A stretch of 64,000 nucleotides of DNA from Pseudomonas khorasanensis. Its GTDB lineage: Bacteria > Pseudomonadota > Gammaproteobacteria > Pseudomonadales > Pseudomonadaceae. The position numbers and the translations under genes are program-made. The stretch is from assembly GCF_014268505.2 (NCBI RefSeq), contig NZ_JABWQP020000006.1, forward strand, positions 179,316 to 243,315. The letters run 5' to 3'. This document shows positions 46,439 through 55,835 of the stretch, one piece after another; within the stretch, counting starts at the first letter, position 1, and every line of letters starts with the position of its first letter. The notes under the pieces are model-generated. The model worked only from the letters and a program-made list of their open reading frames with translations. It had not been told where the DNA came from and ran no database searches.

Positions 46439-46440
46439 GC

Positions 46441-47277
46441 TTAACCTTTGAAGAGCTGATTGGCCTTGGCGTAAGGCATCGACTGCGATGTGAAGCCGAA
46501 CGTGCCGGACTGGCTGATTTCCTCAGCCGCACGGAAAAATTCGCCGAGCGCCGCGAGCGCCAGCGCGGACCCAGTGCTGATGCGCCGCACGCCCATTTCT
46601 TCGAGCTGCTGCACGGTCAGTTTCAAACCGCCGGACATCAGCACGTTGACCGGTTTTGGCGCGACGGCTTGCACCACCGCCCGCGCTTCTTCGGCCGTGC
46701 GCAAACCCGGTGCATACAAGACATCCGCGCCGGCTTCGGCAAAGGCCTGCAAGCGGCGGATGGTGTCGTCGAGATCGGGATTGCCGTGCAGGTAGTTTTC
46801 CGCGCGGGCGGTGAGAATGAAGGGAAACGGCAGCGTGCGCACTGCAGCGACAGCAGCTTCAATCCGCGCCACGGCGTGTTCGAAGCAATAGATTGGCGCG
46901 TCCGGGCGGCCCGTGGCGTCTTCGATCGAACCACCCACTGCGCCCGCCTCGGCGGCGCGCAACAAGCTCTGCGCACACTCGGACGGATCATCGGCGAAGC
47001 CGTTTTCCAGATCCACCGCCACGGGCAAATCTGTCGCGGCGACAATCGCGCGAACGTTGTTCAGAGTCTCATCGAGGCTTAACGCGCCGTCGGCCTTGCC
47101 TTGGGAAAACGCATAACCGGCGCTGGTGGTGGCCAACGCCTGATAGCCGAGACTGGCAAGCATTTTCGCCGAGCCCGCATCCCATGGATTGGGAATGACG
47201 AAAATCCCGGGGCATTCATGAAGTGCCTTGAAGGCTTCGGCTTTTCGCAGTTGTTCTTGACCGGCTTGGGCGTCCAT
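46441..47277 (-). CDS. Isocitrate lyase/PEP mutase family protein
   Basis: TIM-barrel enzyme of the isocitrate lyase/PEP mutase superfamily, 278 residues. It has VIPNPWDAGSAKMLASLGYQ, TTSAGYAFSQGKADG and PVAVDLENGFADDPSE, with acidic Mg-binding residues. The loop that in isocitrate lyase carries KKCGH is not seen, so isocitrate lyase activity is unlikely. Oxaloacetate or carboxyvinyl-phosphonate chemistry is possible but not shown. It lies between DUF72 (33 bases) and the extensin-like gene (2 bases). Confidence 0.83.
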   Translation of the reverse strand: MDAQAGQEQLRKAEAFKALHECPGIFVIPNPWDAGSAKMLASLGYQALATTSAGYAFSQGKADGALSLDETLNNVRAIVAATDLPVAVDLENGFADDPSECAQSLLRAAEAGAVGGSIEDATGRPDAPIYCFEHAVARIEAAVAAVRTLPFPFILTARAENYLHGNPDLDDTIRRLQAFAEAGADVLYAPGLRTAEEARAVVQAVAPKPVNVLMSGGLKLTVQQLEEMGVRRISTGSALALAALGEFFRAAEEISQSGTFGFTSQSMPYAKANQLFKG

Positions 47278-47310
47278 CGGCGGGCTCCTGGCGAGGAAAA
47301 CGAGATCGCC

Positions 47311-48171
47311 TCAAAGCAGACCCAGTTGCTCCGCGGCGGGTTCCCTGTATAGCTCAGGCAGGGGTGGCAAGCCAGGCAAACGTTGCATCAGTTGTGAGTG
47401 AAAACGTTGCGCCAGCTTCGCCGCCAACAGGTTGTCGGCGGTATGCAGGAAAATGTAGGGCGTACGGCCCTCTTCAATCCACTCGGCAATTTTCACCACC
47501 CAAGGCGCCAGAAAGGAGTCATTGGCCTCAAGCTCTGGATGGCCAATGAAGCGCACCTGCGGAAACTGCGTGAACGCTGCCGGGCGCGTCGGCACGCGGG
47601 GTTTTTTCGCTTGCGCGTGGATCACCGAAGACGCGGTCGACAGGCAACTGAACAGCGCACGCGGGTCGAGGCAGATGCGCTCGACACCGCGATCAAGCAG
47701 CAGCCGATTGAGCAGGCGTTCGCTCTCGCCTTTGACGAAAAACTGATCGTGGCGCACCTCCACTGCCAACGGACAGTCCAGGGCATCGATAAACGCCGCC
47801 AATTCCGGCAGCCGCTGCGGCGAGAAGCTTTTGGACAGTTGCAACCAGAACGGCGAAACGCGTTCGCCGAGGGGTTTGAGCAGTTGCAGGAAGGTTTCGG
47901 CAGCCGTCAGTTGATCGCGCAAGTCACCGCTGTGGCTGATGTCGCCAGGGAACTTGGCGGTGAAACGAAAGTGTGCGGGCATGACCTCGGCCCAGCGCTG
48001 CACCGTGGCTGGCGATGGGCTTGCGTAGAAGGTGGTGTTGCCTTCCACCGCGTTGAACACTTGCGAGTAGAGACCGAGGAATTCAGAGGATTTGGCATCT
48101 ACCGGGTACAGATACTCGCGCCAGGCATTTTCGCTCCAGGACGGGCAACCGAGGTAGTAAGGCAAATCCAT
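47311..48171 (-). CDS. DUF72 family protein
   Basis: Predicted TIM-barrel protein of the DUF72 (YecE-like) family, 286 residues. It begins YYLGCPSWSENAWREYLYP, then AVEGNTTFYASPSPATVQRW, WAEVMPAHFRFTAKFPGDIS and LAVEVRHDQFF, all family landmarks. Biochemical role is not established. The start chosen shares its A with the stop codon of the preceding 102-residue gene (TGATG), which supports coupling; an in-frame start at 48210 lies inside that gene. Confidence 0.85.
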   Translation of the reverse strand: MDLPYYLGCPSWSENAWREYLYPVDAKSSEFLGLYSQVFNAVEGNTTFYASPSPATVQRWAEVMPAHFRFTAKFPGDISHSGDLRDQLTAAETFLQLLKPLGERVSPFWLQLSKSFSPQRLPELAAFIDALDCPLAVEVRHDQFFVKGESERLLNRLLLDRGVERICLDPRALFSCLSTASSVIHAQAKKPRVPTRPAAFTQFPQVRFIGHPELEANDSFLAPWVVKIAEWIEEGRTPYIFLHTADNLLAAKLAQRFHSQLMQRLPGLPPLPELYREPAAEQLGLL

Positions 48172-48479
48172 CAGATATACAGATCGAGGCCCAGCACGTC
48201 CGCATCCCAATCGACAAAACCGGCGGTGCTCAGGTAGCTGGCCAAGGCCATGGCTACGCTTTTCTTCATTGCGCGGTGGTAGATCATGTCTTGCTGACGG
48301 GCAGGCAGATTGCTCAGGCGTTGCGCGGCGGCTTGGGCGGCACGTGCGGCCAACTGCTCTTCGCTTGGAAATTCCAGCTCGCCGTCAATAATATCGACGG
48401 ACTCATCCAGCGCCGCATTGCCTTTGCGAGGCTTGCGCTTGATGGGATAGGACTGAGTGGAAACGCCGTCTATACGCAT
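48171..48479 (-). CDS. Conserved hypothetical protein, 102 residues
   Basis: Small soluble protein: MRIDGVSTQSYPIKRKPRKG, an acidic patch (DESVDIIDGELEFPSEEQ), then an Ala-rich helix and YHRAMKKSVAMALASYLSTA at the C-terminus. The family is unknown to me apart from its recurrence in pseudomonads. It heads a four-gene minus-strand group with DUF72, PEP-mutase-like and extensin-like genes, coupled to DUF72 by TGATG. Confidence 0.72.
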   Translation of the reverse strand: MRIDGVSTQSYPIKRKPRKGNAALDESVDIIDGELEFPSEEQLAARAAQAAAQRLSNLPARQQDMIYHRAMKKSVAMALASYLSTAGFVDWDADVLGLDLYI

Positions 48480-48632
48480 AATTTCATGCTCGGTATCAAT
48501 GATGGCAATTTAGCGGCACTTGACCGACTTAGCAAACTGCCGAGTGATAACTAGAACACAGAAAGCACAAAAGGTTTTAAGCGAGGGGGCAGAAACTGAC
48601 GATTGGCGATATTTGCCTGTGGGCACCGAACC

Positions 48633-48721
48633 TGTGGGAGCGAGCCTGCTCGCGAATGCGGTGTGTCAGGAAAGCTGATTGAGACTGATACACGGCATTC
48701 GCGAGCAGGCTCGCTCCCACA
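48633..48721. repeat. REP pair after tsaB
   Basis: Head-to-head halves with a 41-base middle that pairs (GCGGTGTGTCAG with CTGATACACGGC). It lies between the tsaB stop and the start of the 102-residue gene. Confidence 0.9.
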
Positions 48722-48737
48722 GGGGGAAAGCGTTGTA

Positions 48738-49412
48738 TCAGCGGGCTTTTGGGGTGGCGACTTTATCGCGCAGATAAACCGGTTGCGCGTCATCCGCCGG
48801 GATCGACTCACCGCGCTCCCAGGCGAAACGCGCCAGGGTTAGCAGGTCTTCGGCGTGGGGCAGCATGCCGGCATCGGAGCCCGTCAAATCAACTCCAATG
48901 CGCTCGCGATAACCCCAGCCGGTACCGGCACCGAACCAGTCGCCAGTGGCATCGGCCGGCAGCGCCGCAACTTCCGGCGGCAGCACCGCCTCTGCACCGA
49001 CCAGTTTCATCTCCCCCGCCGTTTCGCGGTAGCAGCCCCAATAGACTTCATCCATTCGCGCATCGATGGCGGCCGCTACCTGACTTGCGCCGTGCTCACG
49101 AAAGGCACGTTGCGCCAGTACCGCAAGGTTCGACACTGGCAGTACCGGACGATCCAGCGCGAACGCCAGCCCTTGCACCACACCGATAGCGATGCGCACA
49201 CCGGTAAACGCACCCGGGCCGCGGCCGAACGCAATCGCATCGACAGCCTGCAATGTGGTGCCGGCGTCGGCCAGCAGTTGCTGGATCATCGGCAGCAACT
49301 TCTGCGCGTGCAGGCGCGGGATCACCTCGTAATGGCTCGTGACCTTGCCGTCATGCAGCAAGGCAACGGAGCAAGCTTCAGTCGCGGTGTCCAGGGCCAG
49401 CAAGGTGCTCAT
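48738..49412 (-). CDS. tsaB: tRNA threonylcarbamoyladenosine synthesis protein TsaB
   Basis: Partner of TsaD in t6A synthesis at position 37 of tRNAs reading ANN codons; its product is the substrate of TcdA (26652). The 224-residue protein has the ASKHA fold start STLLALDTATEACSVALLHD, then IAFGRGPGAFTGVRIAIGVV and ALDRPVLPVSNL. I chose the ATG at 49410-49412, with GGA 8 bases upstream; a TTG four codons earlier overlaps the ribosome binding site. Confidence 0.94.
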   Translation of the reverse strand: MSTLLALDTATEACSVALLHDGKVTSHYEVIPRLHAQKLLPMIQQLLADAGTTLQAVDAIAFGRGPGAFTGVRIAIGVVQGLAFALDRPVLPVSNLAVLAQRAFREHGASQVAAAIDARMDEVYWGCYRETAGEMKLVGAEAVLPPEVAALPADATGDWFGAGTGWGYRERIGVDLTGSDAGMLPHAEDLLTLARFAWERGESIPADDAQPVYLRDKVATPKAR

Positions 49413-49463
49413 CGATGTTTCCAAAACAAGGGTGGGGAAAAAAGTGCGTCAGTATAAACAACT

Positions 49464-49483
49464 ACGGCCCGCAAGCGGGCCGT
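49464..49483 (-). terminator. Hairpin between adk and tsaB
   Basis: ACGGCCCGC-AA-GCGGGCCGT, a 9-bp GC-rich palindrome 21 bases after the adk stop. On the minus strand it is followed by AGTTGTTTATA, only weakly U-rich. Confidence 0.45.
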
Positions 49484-49504
49484 CGATGATGCAGCGAATC
49501 AACT

Positions 49505-50455
<951 letters not shown>

Positions 50456-53086
50456 TTAGCCGGTATTGCGCAAACCGGCGGCAATCCCCGCCACAGACAC
50501 CAGCAGCGCCTGTTCCACCGGGCTGCCCTGCTCGACATCCTGCTGCCGCGAACGCGCCAACAGTTCTGCCTGCAATAGATGCAGCGGGTCGAGGTAGGTG
50601 TTGCGCAAACGGATGAATTCGAGGGTGTCCGGGCTGTGCGCCAGCAGCTGTGACTGGCCTGTCAGCCCCAGCACCACGGCGCACGCCTGCGACAATAGGT
50701 CGCGTAACTGCGCGCCCAACGGCAGCAGATCTGCCTCGACCAGACGCTCGTCGTAGGACAGCGCGATGTCAGCGTCGGCCTTGGCCAGGACCATTTCCAG
50801 CATATCGATGCGGGTGCGGAAGAACGGCCACTGTTCGCGCATCTGCCCCAACAATTCCCCTTCGCCGCGCTCCAGCGCCTTGCTCAGCGCTGTCTCCCAA
50901 CCCAGCCAGGCCGGCAGCATCAAACGTGTTTGCGTCCAGCCGAAAATCCACGGGATCGCCCGCAGGCTCTCAATGCCGCCGGCGCGACGCTTGGCCGGAC
51001 GACTGCCAAGCGGCAGGCGCCCCAGCTCCTGCTCCGGCGTGGACTGGCGGAAATACTCGACGAATTGCGGATTTTCTCGCACCACTTGGCGGTAGGCGCT
51101 GACACCGTCCGCCGCCAATTCGTCCATCAGATGCCGCCACTCAGGTGTCGGCGGTGGTGGCGGCAACAGCGTCGCTTCAAGCACCGCTGCCAGATAAAGA
51201 TTGAGGTTTTGCTCGGCAATATCGGGGAGACCGAATTTGAAACGAATCATTTCTCCCTGCTCGGTCGTGCGGAAACGCCCCGCCACCGATCCCGGCGGTT
51301 GCGACAGAATCGCCGCGTGGGCCGGGCCGCCGCCACGCCCCACGGTGCCGCCGCGACCGTGAAACAACAACAGCTCTACCTGCTGCTCGCGGCAGATTTC
51401 CACCAGTCGTTCCTGCGCGCGATATTGCGCCCACGCAGCGGCAGTTGTGCCGGCGTCCTTGGCCGAGTCGGAATATCCGATCATCACCTCTTGCGGGCCG
51501 TGCAGGCGCGTCCGATAACCCGGCAGCAGCAACAATCGCTCCATCACCGGCCCGGCGTTGTCGAGGTCGGCAAGGGTTTCGAACAGCGGCACCACGCGCA
51601 TCGGACGCAACACGCCGGACTCTTTGAGCAGCAATTGCACGGCGAGCACATCGGAAGCCGCGCCGGCCATGGAGATCACGTACGAGCCAAGCGACGCCGC
51701 CGGTGCCGCAGCAATTTCCTTGCAGGTATTGAGTACTTCTGCCGTATCGGCCGAAGGCTTGAAATGCGCTGGCAGCAACGGCCTGCGGTTGCTCAATTCC
51801 CCGGTGAGGAAGTTGATGCGCTGTTCCTCGTCCCAGTCTTCGTAACGACCGAGGCCCAGATAATCGGTGATCTCGGTCATCGCTGAACTGTGACGCGACG
51901 AGTCCTGGCGCACGTCGAGGCGCACCAGGAACAGCCCGAATGTCACCGCGCGACGTAGACAATCGAGCAAAGGCCCGTCGGCAATCACGCCCATGCCGCA
52001 CTCATGCAGAGAGTTGAAACACAGCTGGAGCGGCTCGAGCAGGTCGCGATTGTCGTGCAGCACATCGCAGGGTGCAGGCGTCGGCGCGGTCAGTGAGGCG
52101 TGCGCCCAGTTACGCGTCGCTCGCAGACGCTCACGCAGTTGTTTGAGCACCGCGCGATACGGTTCGGCACTGTCGCCAGCCTTGCTTCTGAGCGCCTCGC
52201 TGGCCTGCTGCATGGACAAATCGGCAGCGAGATGATCGACATCGCGCAAATACAAATCCGCCGCCATCCAGCGTGCCAGCAGCAACACTTCACGGGTCAC
52301 GGCTGCGGTGACATTGGGGTTGCCGTCACGGTCACCGCCCATCCAGGAAGCAAAGCGAATCGGCGCGGCTTCCAGCGGCAGACGCAGGCCCGTGGCGGCG
52401 TACAGCGCCTGATCGGCCTTGCGCATGTGGTGGGGAATCGCTTGCCACAGCGAATGCTCGATCACCGCGAAACCCCATTTCGCTTCATCCACCGGGGTCG
52501 GACGGGTGCGGCGGATTTCTTCGGTGTGCCACGCTTCGGCGATCAGCCGCTGCAGGGTCGTCTGAACCTGTTCACGCTCGGCGCTGGTCAGGTCGCGATG
52601 ATCCTGCGCAGCGAGTTGCGCGGCAATCGCGTCGTACTTCTGGATCAGCGTGCGGCGAGCCACTTCGGTGGGGTGCGCGGTCAGCACCAACTCGATTTCC
52701 AACCGCGCCAGTTGCCGCGCCAGCGACTCGGCGTCATGGCCTTCGTTGCGCAGGCGCGCCAGCAATTCAGGTAGTACCCGCGACTCGAACGGCGCCGGTT
52801 GCGATTCTTCGCGACGATGGATCAGTTGATACTGCTCGGCGATGTTCGCCAGGTTGAGAAACTGGTTGAACGCCCGCGCCACCGGAAGCAGTTCGTCTTC
52901 GCTCAATTGATTGAGGCTGGCGCTCAGTTCGGCGTCCATCGAGCCCCGGCGGTCAGCCTTGGCGCCCTTGCGAATCTGCTCGATCTTGTCGAGGAACGCC
53001 TCGCCGTACTGGTCTCGAATGGTGTTGCCCAACAGCTCTCCAAGCAGGTGAACATCTTCGCGCAAGCGTGCATCAATATCGGTCAT
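50456..53086 (-). CDS. ppc: Phosphoenolpyruvate carboxylase
   Basis: Replenishes oxaloacetate from PEP and bicarbonate. The 876-residue protein has catalytic His138 in [26 protein letters not shown] and [20 protein letters not shown] are the second and third active-site motifs, and the chain ends AGLRNTG, the usual C-terminus. Length is standard for bacterial PEPC. It lies 300 bases upstream of adk on the same strand and is divergent from the small gene at 53299. Confidence 0.97.
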   Translation of the reverse strand: MTDIDARLREDVHLLGELLGNTIRDQYGEAFLDKIEQIRKGAKADRRGSMDAELSASLNQLSEDELLPVARAFNQFLNLANIAEQYQLIHRREESQPAPFESRVLPELLARLRNEGHDAESLARQLARLEIELVLTAHPTEVARRTLIQKYDAIAAQLAAQDHRDLTSAEREQVQTTLQRLIAEAWHTEEIRRTRPTPVDEAKWGFAVIEHSLWQAIPHHMRKADQALYAATGLRLPLEAAPIRFASWMGGDRDGNPNVTAAVTREVLLLARWMAADLYLRDVDHLAADLSMQQASEALRSKAGDSAEPYRAVLKQLRERLRATRNWAHASLTAPTPAPCDVLHDNRDLLEPLQLCFNSLHECGMGVIADGPLLDCLRRAVTFGLFLVRLDVRQDSSRHSSAMTEITDYLGLGRYEDWDEEQRINFLTGELSNRRPLLPAHFKPSADTAEVLNTCKEIAAAPAASLGSYVISMAGAASDVLAVQLLLKESGVLRPMRVVPLFETLADLDNAGPVMERLLLLPGYRTRLHGPQEVMIGYSDSAKDAGTTAAAWAQYRAQERLVEICREQQVELLLFHGRGGTVGRGGGPAHAAILSQPPGSVAGRFRTTEQGEMIRFKFGLPDIAEQNLNLYLAAVLEATLLPPPPPTPEWRHLMDELAADGVSAYRQVVRENPQFVEYFRQSTPEQELGRLPLGSRPAKRRAGGIESLRAIPWIFGWTQTRLMLPAWLGWETALSKALERGEGELLGQMREQWPFFRTRIDMLEMVLAKADADIALSYDERLVEADLLPLGAQLRDLLSQACAVVLGLTGQSQLLAHSPDTLEFIRLRNTYLDPLHLLQAELLARSRQQDVEQGSPVEQALLVSVAGIAAGLRNTG

Positions 53087-53298
53087 CAGCAGTTCTCCAG
53101 CGGTAATCCGGGCGGCCTAGAAACGAGTGCAGGTCTAGAGAGTGCCGCTCTGGGGCGCTTCTTACAAGCAGCCGACGAAGGGACTTTAAACCTTGTCGCG
53201 CAAAGCTAGTCTCAACTGTAAGCCGAACGACGGCTTGCCACCGGCCCCGCCGGACACTCACCCAAGCCTGCCACGAGCAGGTGCGACATGAGGCCATT

Positions 53299-53643
53299 AT
53301 GAAAATCCGTGAACTTGCCCAGCATTGGGAAGAAAACGCCAAGGGTCGCCTGACCGACACCGGCTACACGATTCATCTGGATGTGGAAGCCGCCGCGCGG
53401 CTGGCGGCGATCGCCGAGATGTATCCCAAACGGCACCCCGAGGAACTGCTCGGCGAATTGATTGGTGCAGCGCTTGAAGAATTCGAAGCGAGCCTGCCGT
53501 ATGTGAAGGGTTCGACGGTGGTTGCCACGGATGAGGAAGGTGATCCGCTGTACGAAGACGTCGGACCGACGCCGCGTTTTCTGACGTTGTCACGGCGGCA
53601 TTTGCACGACCTCTCTTCCGTTGAAAACAAGCAAAAGCACTGA
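53299..53643 (+). CDS. Small protein resembling a ribbon-helix-helix regulator
   Basis: 114-residue protein of unknown function, divergent from ppc. Residues 25-60 (TGYTIHLDVEAAARLAAIAE then MYPKRHPEELLGELIGAALE) show a short beta strand followed by two helices, the outline of a ribbon-helix-helix DNA-binding unit. The C-terminal part is acidic and then basic (LSRRHLHDLSS). I chose the ATG at 53299 with GAGG 6 bases upstream; an in-frame GTG at 53281 is less likely. No known family recalled with confidence. Confidence 0.7.
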   Translation: MKIRELAQHWEENAKGRLTDTGYTIHLDVEAAARLAAIAEMYPKRHPEELLGELIGAALEEFEASLPYVKGSTVVATDEEGDPLYEDVGPTPRFLTLSRRHLHDLSSVENKQKH

Positions 53644-53661
53644 CACGACACAGGTCAAAAC

Positions 53662-53751
53662 AGTGGGAGCGAGCCTGCTCGCGATTGCCGATTCACAATC
53701 GGCATTTGCGCTGACTGACACACCGCATTCGCGAGCAGGCTCGCTCCCACA
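53662..53751. repeat. REP pair after the small regulator-like gene
   Basis: AGTGGGAGCGAGCCTGCTCG, then a middle containing GCCGATT and AATCGGC that pair, then TTCGCGAGCAGGCTCGCTCC. It lies 18 bases after the stop codon. Confidence 0.88.
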
Positions 53752-53890
53752 CTGATCGTGTTCCGTCCGGAAAGCGGGTTTTTTGAGAGGTTCAGAACGC
53801 CCGCGCGTACCGCTTGCACCCGCCAAAGTTCCCGTCCCAGAGCCTTGTCCAAACGGTCAATTTAATTTTTGGCGATAGGCCATCTTTTCT

Positions 53891-53918
53891 GAACTTTTCA
53901 AAAATGCCGCCGGTCGGA
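53891..53918 (+). promoter_or_regulatory. Candidate AlgU (RpoE-type) promoter
   Basis: GAACTT, 17 bases, TCGGA. The -35 is identical to the AlgU/RpoE consensus and the -10 keeps TC and the final A of TCTGA. It lies about 100 bases before the lipoprotein gene at 54022. P. aeruginosa lptF is, as I recall, AlgU-dependent, which supports the call. Confidence 0.6.
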
Positions 53919-54021
53919 ACAGGTAACCACGCCTGGAACGAGCGTTTCAATTCGCGTCAACAAGCGATGCTTTCGGCTCCTCTGCCAGGATGGATTCAGT
54001 TGTATTTTCAGGAGATGCCTA

Positions 54022-54426
54022 ATGGAGTTGAAGACCATGAAAACCCAAACCTCGTTTTCCCAATTGCGCGGTCTGAAACTGGCCGCTCTGGCCATCGGCA
54101 CCAGCTTCGTGCTGGCTGGTTGCGCGGGCAATCCACCGACCGAGCAATACGCGGTGACCCAATCGGCCGTCAACAGTGCGGTCAGCGCTGGCGGTACCGA
54201 ATTCGCTGCGGTGGAAATGAAGCAGGCGCAGGACAAACTGAAACAAGCTGAAATCGCCATGCACGACAAGAAGTATGACGAGGCGCGTCGCCTGTCTGAA
54301 CAGGCCGAGTGGGACGCTCGCGTCGCAGAACGCAAGGCTCAGGCTGCCAAGGCCGAACAGGCTGTGAAGGATTCCCAGAAAGGTGTTCAGGAACTGCGTC
54401 AGGAAAGTCAGCGCACCGTGCAGTAA
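54022..54426 (+). CDS. DUF4398 lipoprotein
   Basis: Predicted outer-membrane lipoprotein of 134 residues. The signal LAALAIGTSFVLAGC ends in a lipobox Cys. The mature protein is a long charged helix (EMKQAQDKLKQAEIAMHDKK, then QAEWDARVAERKAQAAKAEQ) of the DUF4398 type, often found beside OmpA-like lipoproteins. The ATG at 54022 has AGGAG 9 bases upstream; Met6 is an alternative. The lptF-like gene follows 55 bases later and shares its promoter, so the two are probably partners in envelope stress. Confidence 0.85.
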   Translation: MELKTMKTQTSFSQLRGLKLAALAIGTSFVLAGCAGNPPTEQYAVTQSAVNSAVSAGGTEFAAVEMKQAQDKLKQAEIAMHDKKYDEARRLSEQAEWDARVAERKAQAAKAEQAVKDSQKGVQELRQESQRTVQ

Positions 54427-54481
54427 GCGCGCATCCCGACCGCAACGCTGAAACTCTTATCGATAGAAAGGACGACAAATT

Positions 54482-55270
54482 ATGCGTAAGCAACTGATGA
54501 TCCCCGCTCTCCTCGCCGCAAGTGTTGCACTGGCTGCCTGCTCCACCCCGCCTAACCCGAACCTGGAACAGGCACGCACCAACTACGCCGGTCTGCAGGC
54601 CAACCCGCAGGCGAGCAAAGTCGCGGCCCTGGAAACCAAGGACGCCAGTGAATTCCTGGACAAGGCCGACAAGGCTTATCTGGACAAGGAAGACGCCGCC
54701 AAGGTTGATCAACTGGCTTATCTGACCAACCAGCGCGTGGAAGTGGCCAAGCAGACCATCGCCCTGCGCACTGCCGAAAACAACCTGAAGGACGCCGCTG
54801 CCCAACGTGCGCAAGCTCGTCTGGATGCCCGTGACCAGCAGATCAAACAGCTGCAGGACAGCCTGAACGCCAAGCAGACCGATCGCGGCACACTGGTGAC
54901 TTTCGGTGACGTGCTGTTCGCTACCAACAAGGCCGATCTGAAGCCCACCGGTCTGGCAAACATCAATAAACTGGCGCAGTTCCTCCAGGAAAACCCGGAT
55001 CGCAAAGTGATCGTCGAGGGTTACACCGACAGCACCGGTACCGCGAGCTACAACCAGTCGCTGTCCGAGCGTCGCGCGACTTCCGTGCAGATGGCACTGA
55101 TCAAGATGGGCGTCGATCCAGCACGCATCGTGGCTCAGGGTTATGGCAAGGAATACGCGGTAGCTGATAACGGCAGCGTTTCGGGCCGTGCGATGAACCG
55201 TCGTGTGGAAGTGACCATTTCCAACGACAACCAGCCAGTTGCACCGCGCTCGTCGGTGAGCTCGAACTAA
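54482..55270 (+). CDS. lptF: OmpA-family lipoprotein, LptF-like
   Basis: Outer-membrane lipoprotein thought to anchor to peptidoglycan. The 262-residue precursor has the signal PALLAASVALAAC. A helical DUF4398-like part follows (about 30-130; ASEFLDKADKAYLDKEDAAK). The OmpA peptidoglycan-binding domain spans about 140-255, with VIVEGYTDSTGTASYNQSLS and AMNRRVEVTI, including the conserved Asp and Arg. The P. aeruginosa homologue LptF (PA3692) has the same layout and neighbour. Identification as lptF rests on that synteny. A strong terminator follows. Confidence 0.87.
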   Translation: MRKQLMIPALLAASVALAACSTPPNPNLEQARTNYAGLQANPQASKVAALETKDASEFLDKADKAYLDKEDAAKVDQLAYLTNQRVEVAKQTIALRTAENNLKDAAAQRAQARLDARDQQIKQLQDSLNAKQTDRGTLVTFGDVLFATNKADLKPTGLANINKLAQFLQENPDRKVIVEGYTDSTGTASYNQSLSERRATSVQMALIKMGVDPARIVAQGYGKEYAVADNGSVSGRAMNRRVEVTISNDNQPVAPRSSVSSN

Positions 55271-55290
55271 GCTTCATCCGGTAACGCAAA

Positions 55291-55325
55291 AGCCCCGCCT
55301 GAGTTGATCAGGCGGGGCTTTTTTG
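55291..55325 (+). terminator. Terminator of the lptF operon
   Basis: AGCCCCGCCT, 9-base loop, AGGCGGGGCT then TTTTT. A perfect 10-bp GC-rich stem with a T run, 20 bases after the stop. Confidence 0.9.
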
Positions 55326-55342
55326 TGGGAGCAGACATCGTA

Positions 55343-55493
55343 GCCCCTCACCCCAGCCCTCTCCCGAGGGAGAGGGAGCCGATTTGTGTCGCTTTCAAAA
55401 CTTGTGTTCGGCGCAATGGATCAGGTCGACGTAGCTTAACCAAACACCTGGGTCAGTCCCCTCTCCCTCTGGGAGAGGGTTAGGGTGAGGGCT
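55343..55493. repeat. Large inverted repeat with CCTCTCCC arms
   Basis: Left arm 55343-55377 (GCCCCTCACCCCAGCCCTCT, then CCCGAGGGAGAGG) and right arm 55459-55493 read inversely (GCCCTCACCCTAACCCTCTC). About 80 bases separate them. Each arm also forms its own small hairpin (CCCTCTCCC with GGGAGAGGG). This is a repeat family different from the REP halves elsewhere in the window. Confidence 0.75.
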
Positions 55494-55505
55494 GAACCTG
55501 CAGAA

Positions 55506-55835
55506 TCACTTCTCGAGTTTCTGCGGAGTCTCTTCGCCCATACACCGCACCGCTTTTTTCTGCGCGTTGATCAGCACCCCGGTCAAGCCTTTTTGCTCGG
55601 TATCAAACAACACCAGCACGCCATCAATGCACTGCGCGACTTGCGGCGCGGGCGTCAGCGAGATTTTGTAGTCCTCGCCGGGGACGGTCTTGAGCATAGT
55701 GAATTCGTTAAGCAGCAGCGCATCCTCGGGTTTGGCGAAGTGCAGGTAGCCGTAGAACCACAACGCACCGACCGTGCCGAGGATGCTGCAGATACCGGTG
55801 ATGATCAGCGGGATGGCGTTACGTTCTTCACTCAT
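55506..55835 (-). CDS. Small membrane protein, hypothetical
   Basis: 109-residue protein with one N-terminal membrane helix (AIPLIITGICSILGTVGALW) and a soluble tail of about 80 residues. The tail has two cysteines (AQCIDG, VRCMGEE) and is probably periplasmic. Family unknown. Its start overlaps the stop of the alpha/beta hydrolase gene by 4 bases, so the two should be made together. Confidence 0.72.
   Translation of the reverse strand: MSEERNAIPLIITGICSILGTVGALWFYGYLHFAKPEDALLLNEFTMLKTVPGEDYKISLTPAPQVAQCIDGVLVLFDTEQKGLTGVLINAQKKAVRCMGEETPQKLEK

Larger units (their letters stand above)
53644..54021. other. Intergenic region before the lipoprotein operon
   Basis: 378 bases. The left part holds a REP pair and the right part an AlgU-type promoter with a leader of nearly 100 bases before 54022. 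No additional gene seen. Confidence 0.65.
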
